Shown here in pieces: positions 1 through 9,696 of a DNA stretch of 64,000 bases. A model generated the notes under the pieces. The model saw only the letters and a program-made list of their open reading frames with translations, was not told the origin of the DNA and ran no database searches. This stretch comes from Sphingomonas oligophenolica (GTDB taxonomy: Bacteria > Pseudomonadota > Alphaproteobacteria > Sphingomonadales > Sphingomonadaceae), in NCBI RefSeq assembly GCF_006438955.1, contig NZ_RCZK01000001.1, positions 450,386 through 514,385 on the forward strand. Reading direction: 5' to 3'. Made by a program: the position numbers and the translations under genes. Numbering within the stretch: position 1 is the first letter of the stretch; the number at the start of each line of letters is the position of its first letter.

Positions 1-1543
1 GCGGCTGGCGCGCGCGGTCGCGAACGAATCGGATGCGTCGTTCTTCCTGATCAACGGTCCCGAGATCATGGGGTCGGCCTATGGCGAATCCGAAGGGCGG
101 TTGCGCGAGATTTTCGAAGCGGCGGCGAAAGCCTCGCCGTCGATCGTGTTCATCGACGAGATCGATTCGATCGCGCCTAAGCGGGGCAATGTTCAGGGCG
201 AGGCCGAAAAGCGCGTCGTCGCGCAGCTGCTGACGCTGATGGACGGGCTGGAGGCGCGCGCGAACCTCATCGTGATCGCAGCGACCAACCGCCCCGAGGC
301 GCTCGACGAGGCGCTGCGGCGGCCGGGGCGATTCGATCGCGAGATCGTTGTCGGCGTGCCCGACGAGCGCGGGCGGCGCGAGATCTTGGGAATCCACACC
401 CGCGGCATGCCGCTGGGCGACCGGGTCGACCTCGATGAACTCGCGCGCACCACCTATGGCTTCGTCGGCGCGGACATCGCGGCGCTGGCGCGCGAGGCGG
501 CGATCGATGCGGTGCGGCGGATCATGCCGCGGCTCAACCTCGAGGATCGCACGGTGCCCGCGGACGTACTCGAGGACCTGTCGGTGACGCGCGAGGATTT
601 CATTGAGGCGCTCAAGCGCGTCCAGCCGTCGGCGATGCGGGAGGTGATGGTCCAGGCGCCGCAGGTGCGTTGGAGCGACATCGGCGGGCTCGATAAGGCG
701 CAGGAGCGGTTGAAGGAGGGCGTCGAGCTGCCGCTCAAGAATCCCGACGCGTTCCTGCGGCTCGGCATCCGTCCCGCCAAGGGCTTCCTGCTCTATGGCC
801 CCCCCGGCACCGGCAAGACGTTGCTGGCAAAGGCGGTGGCGCGTGAGGCGGAGGCGAACTTCATCGCGACCAAGTCGAGCGACCTGTTGAGCAAATGGTA
901 TGGCGAGAGCGAGCAGCAGATCGCTAAGCTGTTCAGCCGCGCGCGCCAGGTCGCGCCGTGCGTGATCTTCATCGACGAACTCGACAGCCTGGTGCCCGCG
1001 CGCGGATCGGGGGCGGGCGAGCCGCAGGTGACCGAACGCGTGGTCAACACGATCCTCGCCGAGATGGACGGGCTGGAGGAATTGCAATCGGTCGTGGTGA
1101 TCGGCGCGACCAATCGGCCCAACCTCGTCGACCCCGCGCTGCTGCGCCCGGGGCGGTTCGACGAACTGGTCTATGTCGGGGTGCCGAGCGCCGAGGGGCG
1201 GCGCCGGATCCTGTCGATCCAGACGCAGAAGATGCCGCTGGCGGACGATGTCGACCTCGACGTGGTGGTGACGCGGACCGATCGCTTCACCGGCGCGGAT
1301 TTGGAAGATGTCGTCCGCCGCGCGGGGCTGGTCGCGCTGCGGCGGTCGATCGATTCGCCGTCGGTGACGATGGCCGACTTCGAGGAGGCGCTGACCGAAT
1401 CGCGCGCCAGCGTTACCCCCGAACTGGAACGCGAATACGAACAGATGGCGGCGCGGCTGAAGCAGGATGCGTCCGCGATCCAGCCGCTCGGGTTTATCGC
1501 GCCGGGGCAACTGACGCCGCGGGGCCCGAAGGGGGTGGATTGA
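1..1543 (+). CDS. CDC48/VCP-family AAA ATPase, 3' part (5' end outside window)
   Basis: Hexameric AAA+ unfoldase of the CDC48/p97 type with two ATPase modules. The frame is open from base 2, so the N-terminal domain and the D1 Walker A lie before the window; 513 residues are visible. D1 shows its Walker B (VFIDEID, about 147-170) and the sensor stretch AATNRP. D2 is complete, with Walker A GPPGTGKT at 797-820, Walker B FIDELD near 968 and an arginine-finger region ending GRFDEL. The C-terminus is a short Gly/Pro-rich tail (APGQLTPRGPKG). Archaeal-style CDC48 proteins occur in scattered bacteria; the substrate here is unknown. The convergent neighbour is nupC, with a palindromic repeat between them. 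Confidence 0.93.
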   Translation, partial: RLARAVANESDASFFLINGPEIMGSAYGESEGRLREIFEAAAKASPSIVFIDEIDSIAPKRGNVQGEAEKRVVAQLLTLMDGLEARANLIVIAATNRPEALDEALRRPGRFDREIVVGVPDERGRREILGIHTRGMPLGDRVDLDELARTTYGFVGADIAALAREAAIDAVRRIMPRLNLEDRTVPADVLEDLSVTREDFIEALKRVQPSAMREVMVQAPQVRWSDIGGLDKAQERLKEGVELPLKNPDAFLRLGIRPAKGFLLYGPPGTGKTLLAKAVAREAEANFIATKSSDLLSKWYGESEQQIAKLFSRARQVAPCVIFIDELDSLVPARGSGAGEPQVTERVVNTILAEMDGLEELQSVVVIGATNRPNLVDPALLRPGRFDELVYVGVPSAEGRRRILSIQTQKMPLADDVDLDVVVTRTDRFTGADLEDVVRRAGLVALRRSIDSPSVTMADFEEALTESRASVTPELEREYEQMAARLKQDASAIQPLGFIAPGQLTPRGPKGVD

Positions 1544-1550
1544 CCTTTCC

Positions 1551-1616
1551 CCGTCCGTCCTGAGCTTGTCGAAGGGCGGTGGTGAAACCGGGCTTCGACA
1601 GGCTCAGCCCGAACGG
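1551..1616. repeat. Palindromic REP-like repeat, copy A
   Basis: Two inverted arms, TGAGCTTGTCGAAGGGC (from 1561) and GGCTTCGACAGGCTCAGCCC (from 1591), followed by GAACGG. The same arms recur at 9702-9767 and 40114-40180. It lies between the convergent CDC48 and nupC genes and could act as a bidirectional terminator, although no U-tract is present. This TCGAAGG/CTTCGACA type of element is, as I recall, dispersed in many sphingomonad genomes. Confidence 0.8.
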
Positions 1617-1621
1617 CAGGG

Positions 1622-2926
1622 TCAATAAATCAGCAAGCCCGCGAGCGCCGCGCTCATCAGATTGGCGAGGCTGCCCGCCGCGAGCGCGCGCAGGCCGAGC
1701 TTGGCGATCATCGGGCGCTGGTTGGGGGCGAGCCCGCCGGTCACCGCCATCTGGATCGCGATCGAGCTGAAATTGGCGAAGCCGCACAGCGCGAAGGTGA
1801 CCACGCCGACGGTGCGCGGGGACAGCGTCGCGGCCTGTTTGCCGAGGTCGATATAGGCGACGAACTCGTTGAGCACGATCTTCTCGCCGAACAACCCGCC
1901 CGCGATCCCCGCTTCGTGCCACGGCACGTTGAGCAGGTACATCACCGGCTGGAAGACGTATCCGATCAAGCCCTGGAAGCTGAGACCGTCGATCCCGAAC
2001 CAGCCGCCGACCCCGCCGAGCAACCCGTTGGCGAGCGCGACCAGCGCGACGAACGCGAGCACCATCGCACCGACCGCGACCGCGAGCTTGACCCCGGTCT
2101 GAGCGCCCTGCGCGGCGGCCATGATGATATTGGCGGGCTTTTCCTCGTCATGCGTCGCATCGGGCATCGGTTCGCCCGCGATACCGCCTTCCGGGAGCAA
2201 TGCAGCGGGACCTTCGCCGCTGATCCGGGATTCCGGCAATGTCACCGTGTCGAGTTCGGCGACGGTGCGGCGATCGGGCATGATGATCTTTGCCATCAGG
2301 ATGCCGCCGGGCGCCGCCATGAAGCTCGCCGCGAGCAGATAGTCGATCCGGATTCCCATCGACGCGTACGCCGCCAGGATCGTCCCCGCGACCCCGGCCA
2401 TCCCGCTGGTCATCACGGTGAACAGCTGCGCGGGGGTGAGCGCGGCGAGATACGGGCGGATGACAAGCGGGGATTCGCTCTGCCCGACGAAGACATTGGC
2501 CGCCGCGCACAGCGATTCGACCTTCGACACCCCGATCACCCACTCGATCGCCCCGCCCAGCCAGCGCACGACGAGTTGCATGACGCCGAGATAATAGAGG
2601 ATCGAGACGAGGCTCGCGAAGAAGATGATCACCGGCAACGCCGCGATCGCGAAGCTGTTGCCGCCGATCGCGGGGGACGCGAGCGGGCCGAACAGGAAAT
2701 CCACCCCCGCCTTGGCATAGCCCAAGAGGTTCGCGACCCCGCCCGACATATAGCCGAGCACGGTCTTGCCGGCGGGAACGTAGAGCACCAGCACCGCGAT
2801 CCCGACCTGAAGCGCGAACGCCGCGCCGACGACGCGCAGGCGGATCCCGCGGCGGTCGGTCGACAACAGGACCGCGAGCCCGAGGATGACGACGATGCCG
2901 ACGAGGCCGATCAGGATACGGTTCAT
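1622..2926 (-). CDS. nupC: CNT-family (NupC-type) nucleoside transporter
   Basis: Concentrative nucleoside transporter of the inner membrane that takes up nucleosides by ion symport. The 434-residue product has the expected length and about ten hydrophobic helices. It carries family signatures: GQSESPLVIRPYL in the middle and NEFVAYIDL near residue 355, close to the NEFVAY motif of NupC. I chose the ATG at 2926 (MNRILIGLVG), which places a transmembrane helix at the N-terminus; an open frame extends to 2995 but that extension is Arg-rich and unlike the family. It is divergent from the queuosine-precursor transporter gene and convergent with the CDC48 gene. Confidence 0.9.
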   Translation of the reverse strand: MNRILIGLVGIVVILGLAVLLSTDRRGIRLRVVGAAFALQVGIAVLVLYVPAGKTVLGYMSGGVANLLGYAKAGVDFLFGPLASPAIGGNSFAIAALPVIIFFASLVSILYYLGVMQLVVRWLGGAIEWVIGVSKVESLCAAANVFVGQSESPLVIRPYLAALTPAQLFTVMTSGMAGVAGTILAAYASMGIRIDYLLAASFMAAPGGILMAKIIMPDRRTVAELDTVTLPESRISGEGPAALLPEGGIAGEPMPDATHDEEKPANIIMAAAQGAQTGVKLAVAVGAMVLAFVALVALANGLLGGVGGWFGIDGLSFQGLIGYVFQPVMYLLNVPWHEAGIAGGLFGEKIVLNEFVAYIDLGKQAATLSPRTVGVVTFALCGFANFSSIAIQMAVTGGLAPNQRPMIAKLGLRALAAGSLANLMSAALAGLLIY

Positions 2927-3048
2927 GCAAGCTTTCCGCGTGGACGTGGACGACGCTGCCCCCCGGCTGCGCGCGATGGACATGACACGCGGCATCCCGC
3001 TTCGCTAGTCATTTGACGCATCGGCAAATCCCGCTAGCGTCGCGCGCG

Positions 3049-3735
3049 ATGACCACCATGCCCCCCGCGATCCCGCGTTCGCTCTTCGCCTTTTCGATCT
3101 TTTACGGCGGCATGGTCTGCATCGCGGGTGTGCTCGGCAACAAACAGGTCGCGCCCTGGCCGATCGATCAGATCGGCGATCTGATCTGGGGGCGGCCGCT
3201 CGCGGTCGAGGCGGGAATCTTCGCGTTCCTGTTGCTCGTCGTCACCTCGAGCGCGGTCGCCGAACTCCACGGGCAGAAGACCGCGACGTTGCTGGTGCGG
3301 ATCGGGTTCGTGCCGCTGATCGCGTCGATCCTGCTCTCGATCGTCGTGCTCGCGGTGCCCGCGAGCCCGCAGATGGACCCCGCGCGCCGCGACGCCTTCG
3401 CGCTGATGATGAGCGGGACGCCGCGGATCTGGTTCGGCGGAATCGTCGCCTATGGCATTTCGCAGACCTTGAACGTCACGATCTTCTCGTGGCTCAAGGG
3501 GCGCGAGGGCGCGACCTTGCTGTGGTTCCGCGCCGGGCTGGCGAGCATCCTCAGCCAAATCGTCGACACGCTGTTGTTCGTGACGATTGCGTTTGTCGGG
3601 GTGTTCCCGATCGGCGAATTGCTGCTCGGCCAGATGCTTGCCAAGGTCGTCCTGTCCGCGGTGCTGGTGCCGCCGCTGATTTATGCGTTCGTGGCGCTGG
3701 GCCGGAAGCTGGACGGCACAGAGACGCGCACATGA
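3049..3735 (+). CDS. VUT-family queuosine precursor transporter (YhhQ-like)
   Basis: Integral membrane protein of the vitamin-uptake/YhhQ type, which imports queuosine precursors such as preQ0. It has 228 residues and about six helices, with the typical core LQLVDTLLF-like stretch seen here as [15 protein letters not shown] and an N-terminal helix [18 protein letters not shown]. The start is ATG 3049; a TTG at 3013 in the same frame would add 12 polar residues. Its stop overlaps the argB start (ATGA at 3732-3735), so the two are translationally coupled. The pairing with argB appears incidental in function. Confidence 0.87.
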   Translation: MTTMPPAIPRSLFAFSIFYGGMVCIAGVLGNKQVAPWPIDQIGDLIWGRPLAVEAGIFAFLLLVVTSSAVAELHGQKTATLLVRIGFVPLIASILLSIVVLAVPASPQMDPARRDAFALMMSGTPRIWFGGIVAYGISQTLNVTIFSWLKGREGATLLWFRAGLASILSQIVDTLLFVTIAFVGVFPIGELLLGQMLAKVVLSAVLVPPLIYAFVALGRKLDGTETRT

Positions 3736-4631
3736 CCGATTATACCCCCGACGCCGCGCTGCTCGCCAAGGCGGAGACGCTGACCGAGGCGCTGCCGTAT
3801 CTGCAGCGCTACGCGGGGCAGACCTTTGTGATCAAATACGGCGGCCACGCGATGGGCGATCCCGAGGCGCAGCGCGATTTCGCCGAGGATGTGGTGTTGC
3901 TGAAGGCGGTCGGGATCAACCCCGTCGTCGTCCACGGCGGCGGGCCGCAAATCGGCGCGATGCTCAAGCGGCTCGGGGTCGAATCGACCTTCGTCGGCGG
4001 TTTGCGCGTCACCGACGCGGCGACCGCGGAAGTCGCCGAGATGGTGCTCGCGGGCAAGATCAACAAAGAAATCGTCGGGTGGATTGCCGCGCTTGGCGGG
4101 CGCGCGGTCGGGATTTCGGGCAAGGACGCCAACCTCGTCATCGCCGAAAAGGTGACGCGGACCGAGCCCGATCTCAATTCGGGAATCGAGCGCCATGTCG
4201 ACCTCGGTTTCGTCGGCGAACCGGTCGCGGTCGACCCCGCGATCCTGCGCAACCTTGCGCGCGATGGCTTCATCCCCGTCGTTGCCCCGGTCGCGCTCGG
4301 CACCGATGGCGCAACCTATAACATCAACGCCGATACGATGGCGGGTGCGATCGCGGGCGCGCTCGACGCCCGGCGGTTCTTCCTGCTGACCGATGTCGCG
4401 GGGGTGCTCGCGAAGGACGGGACGCTGATCACCGATCTCGACGCGACCGCCATCGCCGCGCTCAAGACCGACGGCACGATTTCGGGCGGGATGATCCCCA
4501 AGGTCGACACTTGCATCGCCGCAGTCGAGGCGGGGGTCGAGGCCGCGGTCATTCTCGACGGGCGGGTGCCGCACGCGATGCTGCTCGAAATCTTCACCTC
4601 GCAGGGCGCGGGCACGCTGGTTCACGCGTGA
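3732..4631 (+). CDS. argB: Acetylglutamate kinase
   Basis: Cytoplasmic amino-acid kinase that phosphorylates N-acetyl-L-glutamate, the second step of arginine synthesis. The 299-residue length fits the family. Visible signatures are VIKYGGHAM (phosphate-binding Lys and Gly loop near residue 33), VHGGGPQIG, a substrate-binding stretch with [10 protein letters not shown], and the C-terminal region [11 protein letters not shown]. The ATG at 3732 overlaps the upstream stop by four bases. An upstream in-frame extension to 3489 exists but lies inside the neighbouring gene and has no family similarity. Confidence 0.96.
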   Translation: MTDYTPDAALLAKAETLTEALPYLQRYAGQTFVIKYGGHAMGDPEAQRDFAEDVVLLKAVGINPVVVHGGGPQIGAMLKRLGVESTFVGGLRVTDAATAEVAEMVLAGKINKEIVGWIAALGGRAVGISGKDANLVIAEKVTRTEPDLNSGIERHVDLGFVGEPVAVDPAILRNLARDGFIPVVAPVALGTDGATYNINADTMAGAIAGALDARRFFLLTDVAGVLAKDGTLITDLDATAIAALKTDGTISGGMIPKVDTCIAAVEAGVEAAVILDGRVPHAMLLEIFTSQGAGTLVHA

Positions 4632-4639
4632 TGTCGGAA

Positions 4640-4725
4640 TACTAGGTTCCCCCGCGCAGGCGGGGGTCCAGAGGCCGCAGGTCTCATCGTTCGCGACTCT
4701 GGACTCCCGCCTCCGCGGGAGAACG
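4640..4725. repeat. GC-rich palindromic intergenic repeat (CCCGCGCAGGCGGGGGTCC type)
   Basis: Imperfect inverted repeat: the left arm contains CCCCCGCGCAGGCGGGGGTCCAG and the right arm contains CTGGACTCCCGCCTCCGCGGGAG, separated by about 27 bases. It lies between argB and yggT on the same strand. It could form a strong hairpin, separating the two transcripts or stabilising a 3' end. It has a different sequence from the REP-like family at 1551, 9702 and 40114. Confidence 0.7.
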
Positions 4726-4804
4726 GTAAGCCCGTCGCAAAGGGTGGCGAGCCTTTCGCCACTCGGCTAGAGGGACGACGAACCCCCTCATCGGAAGGCA
4801 CATC

Positions 4805-5116
4805 GTGTTCGCGCTGACCATCATCCAGATTCTCCAGGTGTTGCTCGACCTCGCTTGGTGGATCATCTTCATCCAGTTTGTGCTGTCGCTGCTGATTACC
4901 TTCAACGTGGTCAACATGACGAACAGCTTCGTCCGGTCGATCTGGTACGGGCTCGAGAAGATGACCGACCCGATCTATCGCCCGATCCGCCGGGTGCTGC
5001 CCAACACCGGGGGGATCGATTTTTCACCGATGGTCGCGCTGATCGTCATCACGATCCTCGACATCATCCTGCGCAACATCGCGATCAGCATCGTCACCGG
5101 CCCGGTCGTCGTCTGA
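4805..5116 (+). CDS. YggT-family integral membrane protein
   Basis: Small inner-membrane protein of 103 residues with two hydrophobic helices (about 3-30 and 75-100) flanking a loop with the family motif [21 protein letters not shown]. Its role is not firmly established; YggT-family proteins have been linked to osmotic shock tolerance and cell division. The start is GTG at 4805, preceded by GGAAGG at about 4793-4798. The folD gene follows after 10 bases, so the two are probably co-transcribed. Confidence 0.88.
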   Translation: MFALTIIQILQVLLDLAWWIIFIQFVLSLLITFNVVNMTNSFVRSIWYGLEKMTDPIYRPIRRVLPNTGGIDFSPMVALIVITILDIILRNIAISIVTGPVVV

Positions 5117-5126
5117 GGCAGGGCAC

Positions 5127-6011
5127 ATGACCGCCATGATCATCGACGGCAAGGCGCACGCCGCCGCATTGCGCGCGCGCGTCGCCGACGGTGTCGCCGG
5201 CTTCGTCGCCGCGGCCGGGCGCAAGCCGGGGCTGGCGGTGGTGCTGGTCGGGGAGGACCCCGCGAGCGCGGTCTATGTCCGGACGAAGACGCGGATGACC
5301 GCGGAAGCCGGGATGGCGGGATTCGAACACCGGCTGCCCGCGGACACCACGAGCGACGATTTGCTCGCGCTGGTCGACCGGCTCAACGCCGATGACACGG
5401 TCGATGGCATCCTCGTCCAGCTGCCGCTACCCGCGCACATCGACGAACGCCGCGTGCTGACCCGGATCGACCCCGACAAGGATGTCGACGGCTTCCACCC
5501 GGTCAACGTCGGGCGGCTCGCGACGGGACTCCACGGCTTCGTGCCGTGCACGCCGCTCGGCTGCCTGATGCTGCTGCGCGCTACGCTCGGCGAGCTGTCG
5601 GGGCTCGAGGCGGTGGTCGTCGGGCGCTCCAACATCGTCGGCAAGCCGATGGCGCAATTGTTGCTCCAGCAAAGCTGCACCGTCACGGTCGCGCACAGCC
5701 GGACGCGCGACGTCGCCGCACACGTCCGGCGTGCCGACATCGTCGTCGCCGCGGTCGGCATTCCGCACTTCATCAAGGGCGACTGGATCAAGCCCGGCGC
5801 GAGCGTGATCGACGTCGGGATCAACCGCATCGCCAAGGAAGACGGGGGGGCGGGGCTAGTCGGCGACGTCGATTTCGCGGGCGCGGCGGCGGTCGCGGGG
5901 GCGATCACCCCGGTGCCGGGCGGGGTCGGGCCGATGACGATCGCGTGCCTGATGCGCAACACGCTGGTCGCCGCGTGCCGCCGCGTATGCGCTGCCGAAC
6001 CGGAGCTGTAA
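5127..6011 (+). CDS. folD: Bifunctional methylenetetrahydrofolate dehydrogenase / methenyltetrahydrofolate cyclohydrolase
   Basis: Cytoplasmic enzyme interconverting 5,10-methylene-, 5,10-methenyl- and 10-formyl-THF in one-carbon metabolism. The 294 residues match the family length. Signatures include the catalytic Tyr-X3-Lys in [10 protein letters not shown], the DVDGFHPVN and PCTPLGC segments, the Rossmann motif [14 protein letters not shown] and the C-terminal [13 protein letters not shown]. The gene follows yggT closely and is followed by marC with only four bases between, suggesting one transcript. Confidence 0.97.
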   Translation: MTAMIIDGKAHAAALRARVADGVAGFVAAAGRKPGLAVVLVGEDPASAVYVRTKTRMTAEAGMAGFEHRLPADTTSDDLLALVDRLNADDTVDGILVQLPLPAHIDERRVLTRIDPDKDVDGFHPVNVGRLATGLHGFVPCTPLGCLMLLRATLGELSGLEAVVVGRSNIVGKPMAQLLLQQSCTVTVAHSRTRDVAAHVRRADIVVAAVGIPHFIKGDWIKPGASVIDVGINRIAKEDGGAGLVGDVDFAGAAAVAGAITPVPGGVGPMTIACLMRNTLVAACRRVCAAEPEL

Positions 6012-6015
6012 CATC

Positions 6016-6645
6016 GTGAACACGCTCCTCGAACTCTACGTGTCTTCGCTCATCACCTTCTTCGTGGTGATCGACCCGCCGGGCTGCGCGCCGATCTACG
6101 CCGGGCTGTCAGCGGGCGCGAAGCCTGAGCAAAAGCGCAGCATGGCGATCCGCGCGGTCGCGATCTCGACCGCGATCCTGCTCGTTTTCGCGCTGTTCGG
6201 CGAGGATCTGCTCAAGGGGCTCGGGATCAGCCTCGGCAGTTTTCGGATTGCGGGCGGGATCATGCTGTTCCTGATCGCGCTCGAAATGGTATTCGAAAAA
6301 CGCACCCAGCGCCGCGAGGACCGCGCGCAGAAGGTCTTCGACGATCCCGAGGTCGACGATGTCTCGGTCTTCCCGATGGCGATGCCGATGATCGCGGGGC
6401 CGGGGTCGATCGCGTCGGTGATGCTGTTGATGGCACGCAACGACGGTGTCGAGCGGACGCTGACGGTGCTCGGCGCGATGATGACGATCCTGCTGCTCAC
6501 GCTGGTCGCGCTGCTCGCGGCCGGGCCGATCATGCGGGTGCTCGGCGCCAAGATCGAGGCGGTGATCACGCGCCTGCTCGGCGTGCTGCTCGCCGCGCTC
6601 GCGGTGCAGTTCGTGATCGACGGGTTGCAGCTCGTCCTTCGATAA
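6016..6645 (+). CDS. MarC-family integral membrane protein
   Basis: Inner-membrane protein of 209 residues with six predicted helices, typical of the MarC/UPF0056 family, whose transport role is unresolved. Recognisable segments are FFVVIDPPGCAPIYAGL at the N-terminus and PMAMPMIAGPGSIASVMLL in the middle. The start is GTG at 6016, four bases after the folD stop. Its TAA stop at 6643-6645 directly abuts the stop codon of the convergent glycosyltransferase gene, leaving no intergenic base. Confidence 0.88.
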   Translation: MNTLLELYVSSLITFFVVIDPPGCAPIYAGLSAGAKPEQKRSMAIRAVAISTAILLVFALFGEDLLKGLGISLGSFRIAGGIMLFLIALEMVFEKRTQRREDRAQKVFDDPEVDDVSVFPMAMPMIAGPGSIASVMLLMARNDGVERTLTVLGAMMTILLLTLVALLAAGPIMRVLGAKIEAVITRLLGVLLAALAVQFVIDGLQLVLR

Positions 6646-8478
6646 TCAGTCGATCCGGAACAGCCGGAGCGGCGAGCCCTTGGGCAGCGGTAGCGGGGTG
6701 AGCCAAGCGGGCACCGTGCCATGCGCGAGCTGGTCGTAGAAGCCGCCCGGATTGCGCGCGCGGTAATTGGTCGATTCGGCGGCGTTGGGGCAGATCAGCA
6801 GCAACGTCGCGCCATGCCGCTTCATGATCGCGCGCGCGCGATCAGGCGTGCCGCCGAACGCGTGCTGAACATCGAGGATCGCATCGCCGTTGCGATGATA
6901 CGGCCCCGCGATCGCGTCATGATGCGTCAGCGTAATCAGCCGTGGCCCGAGATCGACGAAGGTGAAGATCGTCTGCGCGGGATAATAGTCGAGCTTCGAG
7001 AGTACCGTGGTGCGGATACAGCTACTCGTCGCGAGATTGACCCGGCGGGTGTAGGCGTTGGGGCGGTCGACCGGCAGATATTTGATGATCAGCCCGGCGA
7101 AGAGCCCCGAGACGATCAGGAAACCGCCGACGGTGCCGATCACGCGGACCGGCATCGAGCGGTGGTTGAGCAACCAGGGCAGGATCAGCCACGCCAGCGC
7201 GACCGATCCGGGAATCGCCATCAGCTGCGCGGCGGGGGCAACGCGGACCTGCCACAGCAGCATCAGTGTCGCGAAGGTGACGAACAGCGCGACGCACGCC
7301 CAGCCAAGCAACGTCGGCGTGCGGCGCGCACGCCAGGTGCCCACCGCGACCCCGATCACCCCGACGATCGGCAGCGCCGCCATCGGGAAGGCGAGGCGGA
7401 AGGGATGTTTGTAGATCGGTTTGGCTTCGCGAACGTTGTCGAGCCAGTTGCGCTGGAGTTCGGGCGAGACTTGTTCGGGACGCCCGAGGCACTGCGGGAA
7501 GAAATGCACGAAGCCCGCGACGATCACCGCGCCCGCGAGCACGGCGCACCCCAATCGCACCGCGCGGCTGGCGGGATTGGCCCAGGCGAGGACGAACAAC
7601 AGCACCCCTGCGGCGACCATCACCGAGAGATAGACCGGGGTCAGCGCATCGCAACGCAGGACGTAATTGGCGTTCGAGGCGAACCCCGCAAACCCCGCCG
7701 CGGTACCGCCCGCCAGGCTGATCGCATAGGCCGCAAGCCGGGTCGCCTCGCCGCCTTCCCCGTTTCCGGCCCAGATCCAGCGCAGCGTCAGGATCGCGCC
7801 CGCCATCGCGGCATAGGGGAGCATTTCGAGCCCGATCGAAATCGACACCGCGCTTGCCAGCCCAACGATCACGCCGCCGCGCAGCGCGCGCGGATCGCAC
7901 AGCCCCGCGACGCTGAGGCTCAACATCGCGAGCTGCCAGCCGTGGTGGTCGATCCGTTCGGGCAGGTACATCAGCATCGTCACCGAGGTGGCGAGCAGGA
8001 ACACCACCGCGAGCGGCCAGGCGAGCGGGTGGACCAGCCGCCGGACGGTCGCGCCGATCCCAACCATCGTGATCGACAGCGGGATCAGCGGCGCGATCCC
8101 GCACGCCAACCGTTCCGCCCAGGCATTGGTGGTGAACAGCCGGAAGAACAGGATCAGCCCTGCGATCGGCAGGTCGACGATCCGGCTCCAGTGGATGTTG
8201 AACCCGGTCGGCGGGTTCAGCCGGTAGTTGGTCAGATCGAACCAGCCCTGCCCCGCGAGCAGCCCACGGACCTGCATCAGCCGCATGTTGTCGTCGGTAT
8301 CGCCGAGCGAGAGCCAGCGGACGTAGTTCCAATCGCTCCAGACGTAGAAGATCGTCACCGCGACCCAGGCGAGGAGCGTCAGGCGGATCCAGTGGCGGTC
8401 GAGCTCGGCTTCGATCTGGCCGCGCAGTTGTTGGTTCAAGGCGTAATCGTCCCACAGACCGGCACTATCCGGTTTCAC
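6646..8478 (-). CDS. Polytopic membrane glycosyltransferase, GT-C type (predicted)
   Basis: Large integral membrane protein of about 610 residues with roughly a dozen hydrophobic helices. The first periplasmic loop carries an acidic cluster, GDTDDNMRLMQVRGLL, in the place where GT-C enzymes such as ArnT, PMT and STT3 have their catalytic acidic motif, so I infer transfer of a sugar from a polyprenyl-phosphate donor. I chose the GTG at 8478, with AGGAG about 13 bases upstream; a TTG at 8526 would add 16 residues and overlap the divergent gtrA-like start. It is grouped with GtrA-like and GtrB-like genes, the setting of a Gtr glycosylation locus. The acceptor is unknown. Confidence 0.7.
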   Translation of the reverse strand: MKPDSAGLWDDYALNQQLRGQIEAELDRHWIRLTLLAWVAVTIFYVWSDWNYVRWLSLGDTDDNMRLMQVRGLLAGQGWFDLTNYRLNPPTGFNIHWSRIVDLPIAGLILFFRLFTTNAWAERLACGIAPLIPLSITMVGIGATVRRLVHPLAWPLAVVFLLATSVTMLMYLPERIDHHGWQLAMLSLSVAGLCDPRALRGGVIVGLASAVSISIGLEMLPYAAMAGAILTLRWIWAGNGEGGEATRLAAYAISLAGGTAAGFAGFASNANYVLRCDALTPVYLSVMVAAGVLLFVLAWANPASRAVRLGCAVLAGAVIVAGFVHFFPQCLGRPEQVSPELQRNWLDNVREAKPIYKHPFRLAFPMAALPIVGVIGVAVGTWRARRTPTLLGWACVALFVTFATLMLLWQVRVAPAAQLMAIPGSVALAWLILPWLLNHRSMPVRVIGTVGGFLIVSGLFAGLIIKYLPVDRPNAYTRRVNLATSSCIRTTVLSKLDYYPAQTIFTFVDLGPRLITLTHHDAIAGPYHRNGDAILDVQHAFGGTPDRARAIMKRHGATLLLICPNAAESTNYRARNPGGFYDQLAHGTVPAWLTPLPLPKGSPLRLFRID

Positions 8479-8527
8479 TGCCGCGCGACTGCTCCTAGTG
8501 CGGGCGGCAAGTGGAGGGAAGCGCAAC

Positions 8528-8953
8528 GTGCTGACGGGACGATTAGAGCAATGGCGGACGAGCGGGGTGCTGGGGCAGCTTATGCGCTTTGCGATCGCTG
8601 GCGCGATATCGAGCCTCGTCTACACAATCGTCTTCCTGCCTTTCGCCTGGTACGTCACCGGCGAGCGGCTGGCGGTGATCGCGGTCGTCCCCGCCTTCTT
8701 CGCGGCGGCAACGGTCGGCTATGTTCTCCACAGCAACTGGAGCTTCAAGGGGCACGGCACGCGCGACAACCCGCGCGCGCGCCAGGTGAAGTTCCTGATC
8801 GTCCAGGCGCTCGGCATGGTGCTCAACCTGGCCTTCACCTGGATCATTACCGGGCCGCTGTTCCACGGTCCCGCCTGGGCGTCGCTGATCCCGTGTTTCC
8901 TCGTCACCCCGTTCGCAACCTTCGCGCTCAACCGGCAACTGGTATTCAAGTAG
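8528..8953 (+). CDS. GtrA-family membrane protein (polyprenyl-linked sugar flippase-like)
   Basis: Small membrane protein of 141 residues with four helices, typical of GtrA, which is thought to flip undecaprenyl-phosphate-linked sugar across the inner membrane. The family pattern is visible in LMRFAIAGAISSLVYTIVF at the N-terminus, YVLHSNWSFKG in the middle and the ending ALNRQLVFK. The start is GTG 8528 with GGAGGG at about 8513-8518; an upstream in-frame GTG at 8498 is possible. It is divergent from the GT-C gene (49 bp between starts) and 13 bases ahead of a methyltransferase gene. Confidence 0.88.
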   Translation: MLTGRLEQWRTSGVLGQLMRFAIAGAISSLVYTIVFLPFAWYVTGERLAVIAVVPAFFAAATVGYVLHSNWSFKGHGTRDNPRARQVKFLIVQALGMVLNLAFTWIITGPLFHGPAWASLIPCFLVTPFATFALNRQLVFK

Positions 8954-8966
8954 GATGGCCCGATAG

Positions 8967-9695
8967 ATGGACCGTATCGTCTACGATCGCATGGCGGCGC
9001 ATGATTCGACGCATTGGTGGTATCGCGCGCGCCGCGAGATCCTTAGCGATTACCTCAGCCGCTACGGCGACCTGCCCGAGGGTGCGCGCATCCTGGAGAT
9101 CGGGTGCGGCACCGGGCACAATTTGCCGATGCTTGCGCGCTTCGGCAGCGTCGAGGCGATCGAGATCGATCCTGCCGCACGGGCGATCGCGAGCGAACGA
9201 CTGGGGCAGCCGGTCGGTGATGCGCCGCTCCCCGCGCTCCCCGGCATCGAACGTGGCGCGTATGATCTGGTCGCGGTGCTCGATGTCGTCGAGCATATCG
9301 AGGACGATGTCGCCGCGCTCGCCGCGATGAAGACGCTACTGAAACCCGGCGGGAAGATCCTGATTGCGGTCCCCGCGCACCAATGGCTGTGGAGCGCGCA
9401 CGACACCGTCAACCACCACCACCGCCGCTATTCGAAGGCGACGCTGTGCCGCGCGATCGGCGCTGCGGGGCTGACTTCCGCCAAGCTCAGCTATTTCAAT
9501 TCGCTGCTGTTCCCGCTCGCGGCGGCGGCGCGCATTGCGGGGCGGCTGACCGGGCGCGACGACAGCGACGATTCGCCACCGGTCAAGCCGCTCAACGCGC
9601 TGTTCGAGAAGGTGTTCGGGCTCGAGCGTTACCTCGTCGGCAGGGTGCCGATGACGCCGGGGGTCTCGATCGTGACGCTGGCGATGCCAGCCTGA
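8967..9695 (+). CDS. Class I SAM-dependent methyltransferase
   Basis: Cytoplasmic methyltransferase of 242 residues with the Rossmann SAM-binding motif ILEIGCGTGHN (residues about 42-52), an acidic motif II (EAIEIDPAA) and motif IV YDLVAVLDVVEHIEDD. The pattern AHQWLWSAHDTVNHHHRRYSK resembles methyltransferases of polysaccharide or lipid-linked sugar loci. It lies directly downstream of the GtrA-like gene and convergent to the GtrB-like gene, so a role in modifying the same glycan is plausible but is inferred only from context. Confidence 0.85.
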   Translation: MDRIVYDRMAAHDSTHWWYRARREILSDYLSRYGDLPEGARILEIGCGTGHNLPMLARFGSVEAIEIDPAARAIASERLGQPVGDAPLPALPGIERGAYDLVAVLDVVEHIEDDVAALAAMKTLLKPGGKILIAVPAHQWLWSAHDTVNHHHRRYSKATLCRAIGAAGLTSAKLSYFNSLLFPLAAAARIAGRLTGRDDSDDSPPVKPLNALFEKVFGLERYLVGRVPMTPGVSIVTLAMPA

Positions 9696-9696
9696 C

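Noticed and set aside
6721..9330. Plus-strand open frame of 869 codons across the GT-C gene and into gtrA
   Set aside because: Composition typical of an antisense shadow; membrane-protein pattern is on the other strand.
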